From NCBI GenBank assembly GCA_009746045.1, contig RPFO01000670.1:1695476-1759475 (forward strand): a stretch of DNA of 64,000 nucleotides, in the 5' to 3' direction. The translations under genes were made by a program, and so were the position numbers. A model generated the notes under the pieces. That model was given only the letters and a program-made list of their open reading frames with translations. It had not been told where the DNA came from and did no database searches. The DNA comes from Mesostigma viride. Lineage: Eukaryota; Streptophyta; Mesostigmatophyceae; Mesostigmatales; Mesostigmataceae. Shown here one piece after another: positions 36,913 through 46,601 of the stretch (position 1 is its first letter; each line of letters opens with the position of its first letter).

Positions 36913-38363
36913 ATGCGCGGACCCCATGAGGTTCTGGGCCTGCCGCGGTCGGCCTCGCTGCAGGACATCAAGGCACGCTTCCGCGAGCTGGCCATGCAGC
37001 TGTACGTGAGGGTGGTGGTGGCCATGCAGCGGTACTTGAGGGGTGGCCATGCAGCGGTACTTGAGGGGTGGCCATGCAGCGGTACGTGAGGGGTGGCCAT
37101 GCAGCGGTACGTGAGGGGTGCAGCGGTACGTGAGGGGTCGCTGGCCATGCAGCGGTACGGGGGGGGGGGGGGGGCATGCAGCGGTACGTTAGCGTGGGGT
37201 GGTGGTGACGGATGGTGGAATTGGGGAAAAGTAATCTTCTATTGTGGGTGGCGGTGGTGGCGGTGGTGTTGGATGGCGGTGTTGGATGGCAGCACTAGGA
37301 ATGAGCAGCTTTGTGGAAGGTGGGAAGGGTGGTGACGGGGGGTGGCACTAGAAGCCTATCATGCATGGTGGAAGGTGGGAATTCAACAGCTGTATTTGGG
37401 GGGGTAGGGGGTGACGTATGGCGGAAGGAGGGGAGCTCAACATGACAACATCTGTACAGAAGTGGGGGATGGTCTTCATCTGAAAGAGAAGATTGACCCC
37501 AATCGTGGATCTCTATCAGTTGGGATTTTCCTGGCTCAAGTTTTCAAGGCGCTACCCATGCCACCAGTCGTAGCCATCATGTAATGCCAATCATGGTCGT
37601 TTTGATCGCATGGGCATGGTGGGCACACTCTTCCACACGTATGTTGCTCCTTGCTTGCTTGTTGGGCAGGGGCAGCTTTTGTCCTTCCCGCATGCTCTGA
37701 TAACCACTTGATGATTACTACTCCTTATGTGCGGTCCGATCGCCACCAGCCACTGCCCATGTTGCGGGGCTGAGGGAGGCTTTATGGCCGTGACATTGTT
37801 GTTGCCGCCGTGCGTGCTGCAGCAAGACAGGGCCACAGCGATGGGCGCGTATCACCACCACTTGGCCACGGACGGCATATTGCTTCAATGGCCCCTTGCT
37901 TCCCTCACGTCATCCCTCCCCTCACCACACATCGCTTGCCCCCTACCCCACCCCCCCTGGCATCCCCAGCCACCCTGACCGCAGCAAGGTGGACAGTGAG
38001 CGCTTCAAGGAGGTCTCAGAGGCCTACACCTCGCTCACGCAGCGGCACGGCCGGTGGGCCACTCCCCACCGCCCCATGACGCATGAGGAGGCCCTGCGAC
38101 GTGCGCAGCACGCGGCGGCGCTCTCTCGCTCTGGCGTCCGCAACGTGGGCAACACGCTGCTCTTCTGTGCGGCCTCGCTGCTGGCCGGCTGCGGCCTGTT
38201 TGCGGGGGCGCTGCTCATGGGGCGCACCGACATGTACCGCGACACGTACGGCCACCGGCGTCTGCCGGTGATGGAGCCGGGGCAGGACCGGAGCACACAC
38301 CAGGCGGGGATCATCCGCATGCTTAAGCAGCTCAAGGCCACTGGGAAGCAGGCGGAGGAGTGA
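36913..38363 (+). CDS. Small single-span DnaJ (J-domain) protein
   Basis: Two exons, 36913-37001 and 37970-38363, give 160 residues. The J domain (1-55) starts RGPHEVLGLPRSASLQDIKA with the HPD triad at 31-33 and ends FKEVSEAYTSL; the usual Tyr of YEVLG is His. The intron falls directly before HPD. A membrane segment lies at about 90-114 (VGNTLLFCAASLLAGCGLFAGALL), followed by a short polar tail. J proteins stimulate Hsp70 ATPase activity; a J domain at the N-terminus followed by one membrane span suggests recruitment of an Hsp70 to an organelle or ER membrane, but the compartment is not evident. The start is the first ATG with the J domain in frame. The 5' end of the intron is an amplified copy of the exon-1 donor region. 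Confidence 0.8.
36991..37195 (+). repeat. 25-bp minisatellite made of the DnaJ exon-1 5' splice site
   Basis: The true junction is GCCATGCAGCT|GTACGTGAGG at 37001/37002. Starting at about 37020 the intron repeats GCCATGCAGCG GTACTTGAGGGGTG (two units), then GCCATGCAGCGGTACGTGAG GGGT (two full units and one missing its first bases), then two eroded units (about 37147 and 37175). At least three repeat units keep a full GGTACGTGAG donor consensus. Confidence 0.92.
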
Positions 38364-39989
38364 CTGGGAGAAGCGGCATCCAGCCATCGTAGGAGGTGAG
38401 CGTGGGCAGTGCATTTGCGGGGCAGCTTCCGTTGAAGGAATGCGTGCAGCCGCACGCTCAATGGGCACAACAGCAAGTTGCTTGGCCTATGGGCTGGTGA
38501 CGGGGTTTGATCTGGGGCTGGCTGGATCCATCTGTGTCTGCGGCCATGGATGGCCAGCCAAGCGTCTGGGTTAGAGAGTACGCAGGAGCCCTGAGGATGC
38601 TGCACTAGATCTGTCACAAGGGTCCAGTGTAGGCGCATTCCACGGAACACGAACTGAGCCACGTGGGCCATATCCGCATGTGTGTATGTCCTCATGGGCC
38701 ATGCACACGGCATGAACACGGCATTACTTGCGTGCATGGGCATTGTGTACATCCCTGTCCAGTGCAGGATGGACGTTTCCTGTCTATTTTCTGAGCATCC
38801 CTTGACCTCGACCTCAGTACGTGGCCTAGTTCAATTTAGGGTAATGTCATGTATTAACACAAACATATCGTTGAACCACATGGCCATCATGTTATAAGAA
38901 CGTCACCCACATCTGTTCGATCGGTGCTGCCCCTTGGCACAAGCTCTACAAACAGGTCGTGGACCGGCTGGATCGCGTAGTATCTCCGCACATCTGAACC
39001 CGGCCGCAGAATGGCCACATCTGAAAGGCCACATCTGAACTAGGCCTATGATGCCAGATCTCCTTTGCGGCCGTTCTGAGCTTGACACTGGATTCGTTGT
39101 CCACACCGTACGTCGTGTCGCTGCAGCAACACGATATTTTCTGGCATATGTGGGCTTTTGGTTCCCGCCGCACATTTGAAAGTGCTGTCCTCCTGATTTT
39201 TTACCTTTGCACCGTGTGCAGTTCTTGGACGTTTGGAAACATGGCATGGCTAATGTAATGACTGACTAGCTATAGACCTTTTGAGTGGTTTTCCATTTGC
39301 GGGTATTTCCTCGTAAATGGTGGGAGAGCGATTGCAGCAATGGTGCTCACCACTAGATACTCGATCCCGGCCGGTGAGGCTCGAAACACACGCCCTGATC
39401 AAGCAAGCTGTTTCCAGCCCCACTGTCTAGGTCATCTAGTCGCTCTACACGTAAGACAGCCATAATTTTTCAATGCACTTGACCGGCTACACGTTTCTAT
39501 CTCCGTTCATATTCATCATCCTGAGCGACTCGAAAACGCGGCCGTACAAGATAACGGCAGGCTCGAGCTACCACGGCCGGTCCGGATTCTCCCGATTTCT
39601 GGCCTGCTCTGGTTGTCTCCTGGATCGATGTATACGTAAGTAACTACAACACAAAACTACGACACGCAGCAGTTATATATAACATACATGTGCACACCGC
39701 CACCGGCGCGCTCACCAGCTAGACCCACTAGGCTGCACGAAATTAAGTGACATATACACCGCCTAGGTCGCGACAAGGTGGGCCGGCCCAGGCGCGGCGG
39801 AATCACACAGGCAGCCACCATGCGAGTGCAGGGCGATCATGGGACAGGCGCTGCCGCCAATTACATATACGAGGACCATGTCCGGGCGCTTCAAATTCTG
39901 TTGGGGAGCATGCTCCCTGACACCGCCGATGATGTGGGCATCCGCATCGGCCTGGCCTGCAGGCCAGGCTCCGTTGAGCTCAACACCTA
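38364..39989. other. DnaJ 3' flank and spacer
   Basis: No supported exon. Contains the long dispersed repeat at 39378-39628. Confidence 0.5.
39378..39628 (+). mobile_element. 3'-coterminal dispersed repeat, long copy
   Basis: Begins GGCTCGAAACACACGCCCTG like the copy at 19406 and ends CTCTGGTTGTCTCCTGGAT. The two long copies start at the same base, suggesting the true left end of the element or of a master copy. Confidence 0.75.
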
Positions 39990-40605
39990 CTGGTGCTCGA
40001 AGGGCCGGCCTGGGCAAGCACCGCAATTGCGCATATGCTCTTCAAGGTCCTCGTCCTCACGGTGCTCACGTATGGCGCTGAGGCGTGGACACTCACGGAC
40101 ACACTGGCGGCTAAGCTAGACGGCACGGTTTACAGGATGCTCCGACAGGTCCTGAATGTAGGGGTTTCCAAGCATAGGTCATTAGAGTCGAGATCTGTAT
40201 CAGGGTATGCCTCGTATTTCGGACGAGATTAGGCAGCGTAGGATAGCTTTTGTAGGACATCTTGCTCGCACCAGCGAGGTCGACACCGCCCTTGGTCTGG
40301 CCGGCCCCCAGCGGCTCGGCCAACCAGGGCTGCATATCTTGACCTGGCCTGGCCCCAAGGACGTACATTCCCAGGAAGCTAGGTAAACCTGCCATGAACT
40401 ACACCCAGATGTTGCTGGCCGACCTCGTGGTCCCAGCTCAGTTTGAACACCGCATCCACTCCCTCTCCCTTCTTTGTACTAGCTGCCATGCAGAATTAAC
40501 AAGAAGAGGTGGCAGAAGATTGTCCAGGCGGCCCACACGCCAGCCCCTGTGGGCAAGCCACCCCCCCCCCCCAAGAGGAAGGGGCGTTTTGCTGAGTAGC
40601 GTAGT
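39990..40605 (+). pseudogene. Decayed LINE reverse-transcriptase C-terminal remnant
   Basis: Frame-broken coding remnant. One frame reads KVLVLTVLTYGAEAWTLTDT then LDGTVYRMLRQVLNV, the hallmark post-polymerase region of non-LTR retrotransposon ORF2. After a frameshift near 40203 it continues MPRISDEIRQRRIAFVGHLA, again typical. A further frame near 40495-40604 gives a basic Pro-rich end (KRWQKIV...PKRKGRFAE). The polymerase core and endonuclease are absent, as expected of a 5'-truncated insertion. Confidence 0.75.
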
Positions 40606-40760
40606 TAGGATTTTCTAGACTAGATCTATAGCTAGCATAGAGTTAGGTTAGGTTGATTCCGCGGCGTCTCCCATGCACCTCCACCCATCCATGGAATACG
40701 TGCTACATGACCTCCCAACGGACGCATGTTATATATAATTTAATTTAAATTAATTTAATG
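40606..40760 (+). mobile_element. 3' UTR and AT tail of the LINE remnant
   Basis: Directly follows the reverse-transcriptase remnant. It contains a diverged version of the window's stem-loop (CGTGCTACATGACCTCCCAA then CGGACGCATG) and ends in AATTTAATTTAAATTAATTT. This links the dispersed stem-loop/TTAA module to a LINE. Confidence 0.55.
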
Positions 40761-41257
40761 TCCGGGCAGACCACGGGCCGGGCATGGTTGATCTGACCCT
40801 CGAGATTGAGGTGGTCTTCCCGACTTCCCGCCGCTACATTGATCGTGAATTTGTATAATATAATAAAAGTTATAATTACTTGCATCTTAGTGAAGGCACC
40901 CAATTAAACATGAACAAAGCCAACGCAAACAAGAGAAATTTATATTTAAGTAAGTGATCAATCAGAGGAGGACTCATGGTCAACTCCTAGATGATCCCCA
41001 TTCTGACGATGTGTATGCACACGCCCATCGCCCAGTCGAGCCGAATCACTCTTTCCACATATCTTGTTTTCCCGATGCGTGCATGCGCGACAAAAATTGA
41101 TCATGATTTTCTGATATATTGAGCGAGACAACTATACTTCATGTTGTCAAGTTTGTGCTGTTGCATGCTTGACACAGTCACATCCTTAAAAACTTATTAG
41201 CAAATGGAACCATCCACGGCCCAGTTCAGCCTGCATCAAGCAGCACTTCAAACGGCA
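40761..41257. other. Spacer
   Basis: AT-rich, no recognisable feature; 3' flank of the downstream minus-strand GT29 gene. Confidence 0.5.
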
Positions 41258-42475
41258 TCACATGAACGTCACCATGCCTGCCTCAGCAAGCTGAGCCAAG
41301 CACTTGCGTTCCGTGGAGATTACATGCTGCAGTAGCGCCCTCCCACGCCGCGTCAGGTGTCCTGCCGGCTCATGGGCACTGAGGTCCACTGACTGTTCCC
41401 CATACATCCGGGTTTCGCCATCCTTCGGGTTGTTTGGGTGCCACAGTAGCGCCCGGGAGCCAGCAGTGGGACGTAATGGCGGCCTCTGCCTTGTGGCTGG
41501 TGGTTCCCTCCGCTGGCCAACCGTATCGGCTGCATTGCCCTCCAGCACACTGGAGCCACTCCCCACAGGGAGTGTTGCTTGCGATGGCGGCACCGCGTAC
41601 ATCCAGCTGCTGGGCATAACCGGGGCTGTGTCTAGGATGGCAGACTTCCGCATGACACGCCACTGCGCGCGGCTCTTTGTGTGCGGGTAGTACCAGTTCT
41701 TGAACAGTGACCCAGACGGCTGGTACCCGAACAGCTGCACGCGCGCGCAGCGGTGCAGCAACAAGAGCGCAGCCAGGAAGCCCGAGGTGGGCGTCTGGCC
41801 CTTTGCGAGGAAGTCGGCCCCACTCGCCGCGTAGGCCACAAACATGGGGTCCAGCACGTGGGCCTTGGTGACCACGGCGCGTGAGATGTCGCGTGCTGCT
41901 ACACGACACTTGCTCACGACGGCCTCCCCCGGTGCCTCACGCCAGCCGATGTAGAGCTGGTTGGTGAAGCGGACGCTCGTTTTGGTGCCCACGTAGCGCT
42001 CAAACTGTTTCGTGGGTGCGCGATTGAAGCGCAGCACGAGTGCTGCTTGGTCAATGACAGTGCCGAGAGGGTGCGACGCGTTGCGGAGGCGTGCGCTGCT
42101 GGCCACCGCGGCACACGTGGGGATAGGGTCACCTGCGGTGCGGCCCCCAAAGACATCCATCGGGGGCAGGTAGTCAGCGAGTCCCTGTTCGCGGGCCGGT
42201 AGCTTGCGTAGCTGGGCTGCTTGGCCGCGGAGGCGTTCTGGCGGCTGCGACCCGCGCCGCACTAGTGTAAGCGGGCTGGAGCTGTCGCCAAACACGCCCT
42301 GCAGGCAGGGGGGTATGTGCCGAGAGGGTATCTCGCAGCGAGGGCCCTCGAAGAGTGCTGCACAAGGCTTGGGGGGGGAGGGTTTGGCGGCGAGGATGTC
42401 ATGCGGTAGACATGCGAGCAGGAGGAGGAGGAGCAGGGGCGAAGCATAGTTGGCGTTGCCCGGCGTCGTGGTCAT
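41258..42475 (-). CDS. Second GT29 sialyltransferase-like protein, intronless
   Basis: Single open frame of 405 residues from ATG 42475. A signal-anchor (ASPLLLLLLLACLPHDILAA, 11-30) is followed by a short Cys/Pro stem. Sialylmotif L is recognisable at 121-172 (CAAVASSARLRNASHPLGTV, IDQAALVLRFNRAPT, VGTKTSVRFTN) and sialylmotif S at 229-250 (PTSGFLAALLLLHRCARVQL FGY). C121 and C243 sit where the family's disulfide cysteines lie, and WYYPH (261-265) resembles motif III. The usual VGNSG of motif L is VASSA here, and I see no clear HxxxxE of motif VS, so activity or specificity may differ from classical sialyltransferases. The C-terminal third is Arg/Ala/Pro-rich and unlike the family. It differs strongly from the GT29 gene at 20-27 kb and is not a recent duplicate. 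Confidence 0.78.
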   Translation of the reverse strand: MTTTPGNANYASPLLLLLLLACLPHDILAAKPSPPKPCAALFEGPRCEIPSRHIPPCLQGVFGDSSSPLTLVRRGSQPPERLRGQAAQLRKLPAREQGLADYLPPMDVFGGRTAGDPIPTCAAVASSARLRNASHPLGTVIDQAALVLRFNRAPTKQFERYVGTKTSVRFTNQLYIGWREAPGEAVVSKCRVAARDISRAVVTKAHVLDPMFVAYAASGADFLAKGQTPTSGFLAALLLLHRCARVQLFGYQPSGSLFKNWYYPHTKSRAQWRVMRKSAILDTAPVMPSSWMYAVPPSQATLPVGSGSSVLEGNAADTVGQRREPPATRQRPPLRPTAGSRALLWHPNNPKDGETRMYGEQSVDLSAHEPAGHLTRRGRALLQHVISTERKCLAQLAEAGMVTFM

Positions 42476-43771
42476 GGGCACAGGGCGCGCCGGTGGTGGG
42501 GTTTAGGGGATTTTCCCCTCATGTCGAGTGAGGGGGTTGTTCATCACCCAGGTTTTCCTCGCCTCCAGCTGATTGACTCGAAGGGAAGCCGACCGTCACC
42601 GAAAGTAGCTTGCTTGACGAGGCGCTACGTGTGTAGTATGCCCTCCTGTCGTGTGGACAAGCAGATGGCACGTGTCAAACGACCAGCCAACCGGGAAAAG
42701 TATTGGCAGACGCCACGTTGGTGAGTGACAACATACTTTTCAGGAAATAGCGGTTGAGGCGAAGACAGACAACGCCAATGGCATCCGTGAATATGTGGCC
42801 AAAGTCTTCCAAAATTACCCGTGCATGGGAGTGATGGGACTGCACGTGGCCGCTGCTCCATGAGCGCTCAAGAAAATGTCTAGGCACCAGGTCAACGTAC
42901 TTACGCCATCGCGGTGTCTGGGACAATGGCAGCGACGTCCTGCCACGCAATTCTCTGTCTGGAAATCTGGGGTCTTGCAAACTTTTAGTGGGCTGCTGAT
43001 AGGCTGGATTAGCCCCCAAGCCCCCCCCCCCGCTCCCCGGGCGGCCCCCTCATGGATTGCCACTGTGCATGTTTCTAATACTAACTTCGAGTTTGAAAAG
43101 GCTTTCTAATACGTCCAACGCATTCCTGCACCTCGTTATTTGATGGATATAGACACCAATGCACGGTCCGGACTTTCTCCGTCTGCTCGGTATCCCCAGC
43201 CCAGCCTACATCAATCTATTACTAGACGTCGCTTGAGAACTGCAACAGAAATTAGCTATTGACTTCCACGTTATGGACATGCTATACAAAGACGGCTTAT
43301 TTGTGTTGCTCGCTCTCAACAGGATGTCGCCTTGAACCACTGATGTGTTCAACCACGCCATCAAATCTGCGGTGCGTGTTATCTCATTTGCCAAGACATT
43401 TTCGTCAAAACAATTTCAATGACAAGGGTTATTAATGACATGAATGACACGAGGCAGGCAAGTGGCAAGGCCGCACCTTGCAAGGTGGATGAACGCGGCA
43501 ATGCCCAACTCAGCATTGTACGGCTACATCTCTCCTTTTGCTGGCGGCTGCAGTGCCAAGGCGCGCCGCGCACTGCACATGCAACTGCCGCAGCCCGCAA
43601 GTAACGAAGAATTTGTCCGCCACAATATTACGTGCCCAGACGACTCCATTGTAGAAGAATTTTAACGTGCTTACCACTGTCTGCGCTCCGGGGACGGCCG
43701 TTCTGTCACACAGGGCTCAAGCTCTAGATTTTGCGCTCTAGATTCCGTGGTTCAATTTCCCACCAGCAACC
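42476..43771. other. Divergent spacer (GT29-like / NIP7)
   Basis: No supported exon. Several short frames (for example 43444-43665) lack recognisable domains. A tRNA-like fragment just before NIP7 was considered and rejected. Confidence 0.5.
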
Positions 43772-44937
43772 ATGCGTCCCCTAGATGAAGCCGAGACAAA
43801 GCAGGTGCTAGAGAAGCTGTTTAAGTACGTGGGGAAGAACATTAAGAACATCATCGACCGGCCAAGCGACCCGTACGTCTTGAGGCTACATAAACAACGG
43901 GTTTACTACGTCAAAGATTCTGTCATGCTGCGAGCAACAAACATCAAGTCAGACAAATTGGTAGCGTTAGGAACATGCATGGGGAAGTTTACTAAGTCCG
44001 GCAAGTTTAGGCTTACCATTACGGCTTTGGACGTCCTTGCTGCCCATGCCAAGTACAAAGTGTGGGTGAAGCCCTCAAATGAAATGTCGTACCTGTATGG
44101 CAACCATCTGGTGAAATCCGGCTTGGGTCGGATAACGGACAACACCCCAGCGTACCAGGTACCAAAAATTGTTTTGCCCTAGCTGTAATAGTCAGGTCAC
44201 CAATACTAGAATTACCTGTGTCGCTTTAGGATTTGCAATGCCCGTTGTCTTGCCCGAGGATACGCCGGCTCAGTTGTTGCTGATAACGCCAGTGCCTGCG
44301 TTATGCTCGTATCTTTTGTTGTTCCGGCCTGAATGCCCCCTATGATGGCTACACTTATCAGGGCGTCGTCGTATATTCCATGTCCGACGTCCCGCTCGGC
44401 TTCGGCATCACAGCCAAGTCCACGCAAGACTGCCGAAAGCTGGAGAACAGCGGCATTGTCGTGCTGCACCAGGCGGATGTCGGTATGTCCCTGTTCCATG
44501 CAACGCGGCTTATGCCGTGATTAGGATGATGGCTTGCCACTCGGAGTTGACGTGGTTGTTAGCGCGATGGTGGGCTATGGGTGAACTTCAAATCCGCTGG
44601 CAAGGCCTGGTAACTGGTTTCGCTCTGATGTTGAGACGCAGTGGTGGCGCGGGTGCTGCACCTGCATGATGGCGTGCAAGAGCAACCAGTTCTGGGGCAC
44701 ATGTGGGCATGATCTTTCACGCATAACATGAAAGATGCATGCTTGAGTGTCGCGATGCATGCCGTGCATGGGTGCGAGAAGTTGTGTGACATATTTGCTG
44801 AACATGCCTAGTTGCCTGATTTACAATTTGCCTCTCGCCTGGTATTTCTTTGATACAAGCTCTATGCCCTCTTCATGCCCTGCTGCTCGCTGCCCCTCCC
44901 TGCAGGCGAGTACCTGCGGATGGAGGACGAGTTGTAA
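43772..44937 (+). CDS. NIP7: 60S ribosome biogenesis factor NIP7
   Basis: Three exons, 43772-44158, 44362-44482 and 44906-44937, give 179 residues, the usual family length (about 180). It begins [20 protein letters not shown] and shows the family signatures [51 protein letters not shown] and [16 protein letters not shown]. The PUA part continues [40 protein letters not shown] and [13 protein letters not shown]7 works in the nucleolus in 27S pre-rRNA processing and 60S assembly. The last exon is only ten codons and was found from the conserved QADVGEYLR ending; without it the frame would read through donor GTATGT at 44483. Confidence 0.95.
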
Positions 44938-46020
44938 AGAGGCGCCACGGCTGGTCTTCTGCCGGTACCAGCGCTTCCTGGAGCCATGGAGGTGCGCTGC
45001 AGCTGTCCTCCTCCCACCGTCCCACCGTGCCTGCACAGCAAGCCCATGTGGACAGGATGTGCCGCCTGAGACTCGAGTGGGGCGGAACTCGTAACGGCAT
45101 GGCCGGTGGCAACGGTGTATTTCTACGCTTCACAGGAAGCAACCATGACACCTGTGCGTGGCCATCACGGGAGGGCTCAGGGCGTGCCATGGCTGTAGGG
45201 ACGGCATGGTACGTGCGGCAGCACCGTGGCAGAGTGGCCAGCGGTGACACGTCACCATTCACCATCGGCGGCGACACATCACCATCAAGGGCAGCGTTCT
45301 GCACAAGGACGACACTACTATGACACAGTGGTCGGTGAACACACAAGGGCCCCACCCCCCCTGAACCGGAAGATGTTGTGACCTTGACAGCTGTCAGTCC
45401 CTGACACGTAGGAATTGCATCGAACGGTTCCGTGAGCTAGGCAGACGGCTTTGAGCACAAAGGGTGCGTAGGATGTCCGCGCAGACCAGTCTTCTATACC
45501 TATCAGTGGCGGCGGGTTTCTATTCAAATGACGAGCATTCCAGGTGCTGCGGCCCTTGTTTCATATTGATATATTCACCTGCAGATAGTTGTCCTTGTTC
45601 CAGATGTCAACAACTATGAGTGGCCTGACAGGCGGCCTGACAGCTGCGCACAACCATATGATTCCACTGTGCCCAAGCAAGCTGACCCCACCCTCGTGAA
45701 ACGTGCCAGATTTCTGGCCTGCAATGGTTGTATCATTGATTTGATTGTGTGGTGCCGTTAGATTCGCAAATTTCAATGACTGAGGTGTGAGCAAATGTCA
45801 ATCGTGCACATGCACGCATGTTATAATGCGCTGGTCGTCTCTTTGATAATTGCAAGGACATTGAAGGGCGCATACATCTGCTGCATGTATACTTTTATGA
45901 AGTGCTGACAAATTGATCATTTTCAAAACATGGTTCGGCAGGTGGAGTTAGTGCAGGTGGAGGCTTTCGCACGATATGCCTCCGCACATTCAGATCAATT
46001 TCTTAAGTATATATACGTAT
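44938..46020. other. NIP7 3' flank and spacer
   Basis: No supported gene. Short ends of the 3'-coterminal repeat family occur at about 45706-45741 and 45828-45852. Confidence 0.5.
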
Positions 46021-46190
46021 ATTAATTAATAAAACACGTGCTCCCGTTGGGGAGTCACGGAGCACCGAAGTGCTTTATAATCCGGGCTGTGTGTGCACAA
46101 CAGCAGAGACCCTCATTCTCCTTCGTGCCTAAGGCATGCCACAGCTGCACTCGGACACGCAAAACTGTGTGTAAACGGTCCGGCAATTGA
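46021..46190 (-). mobile_element. LINE 3' end with stem-loop and TTAA tail (reversed)
   Basis: On the minus strand it matches 28250-28465: CAGCTGTGGCATGCCTTAGG, GGTCTCTGC, GCACACACAG, AGCACTTCGGTGCTCCGTGA, the closing arm GGGAGCACG and a TTAATTAAT tail. It lies downstream of, and in the same orientation as, the LINE ORF1 remnant at 46602-48537. Confidence 0.7.
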
Positions 46191-46601
46191 ATTGAATTGA
46201 ATTGTAACATAACTCCGTTGGGAGTATATGTAGCACATAGCCCGTGAGAGGGGGCATATGGCCTATCATACATCCTAAGCTACTTCCTGCAAGGGTGGGG
46301 ATGTATTTAAAGGACCCTTGCTCTAGGTGCACCAGGGCACGTGCATCCCCATGATCTTCAAGCTATGCCCAGCGAAGGGGGAGCCTGTCATGGGGGGGAA
46401 GATCAGCATAGCTATACAAAGGCTAAAGCGGGGCTCTCAGCAGAGAGTTACTCCCTGCATGGGCACAACATAACTAAATAAAGCTAGGCATCATCTGGAG
46501 TGTGGCTCATCATAGGCACACATGTACATGATTAAATAAAGCGCGTGGCTTAGCTGGGATAGTGCCTCTAGGAGGCGTACATGTACATGGCCACGGTCTA
46601 T

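Noticed and set aside
43444-43665. 73-codon plus-strand frame ending in ITCPDDSIVEEF
   Set aside because: Reads plausibly as protein, but has no recognised domain, no splice partners, and is cut by alternative frames.
43706-43765. tRNA-like text just upstream of NIP7 (GCTCTAGATTCCGTGGTTCA then ATTTCCCACC)
   Set aside because: Only a T-arm/B-box resemblance; D-arm and acceptor stem cannot be formed.
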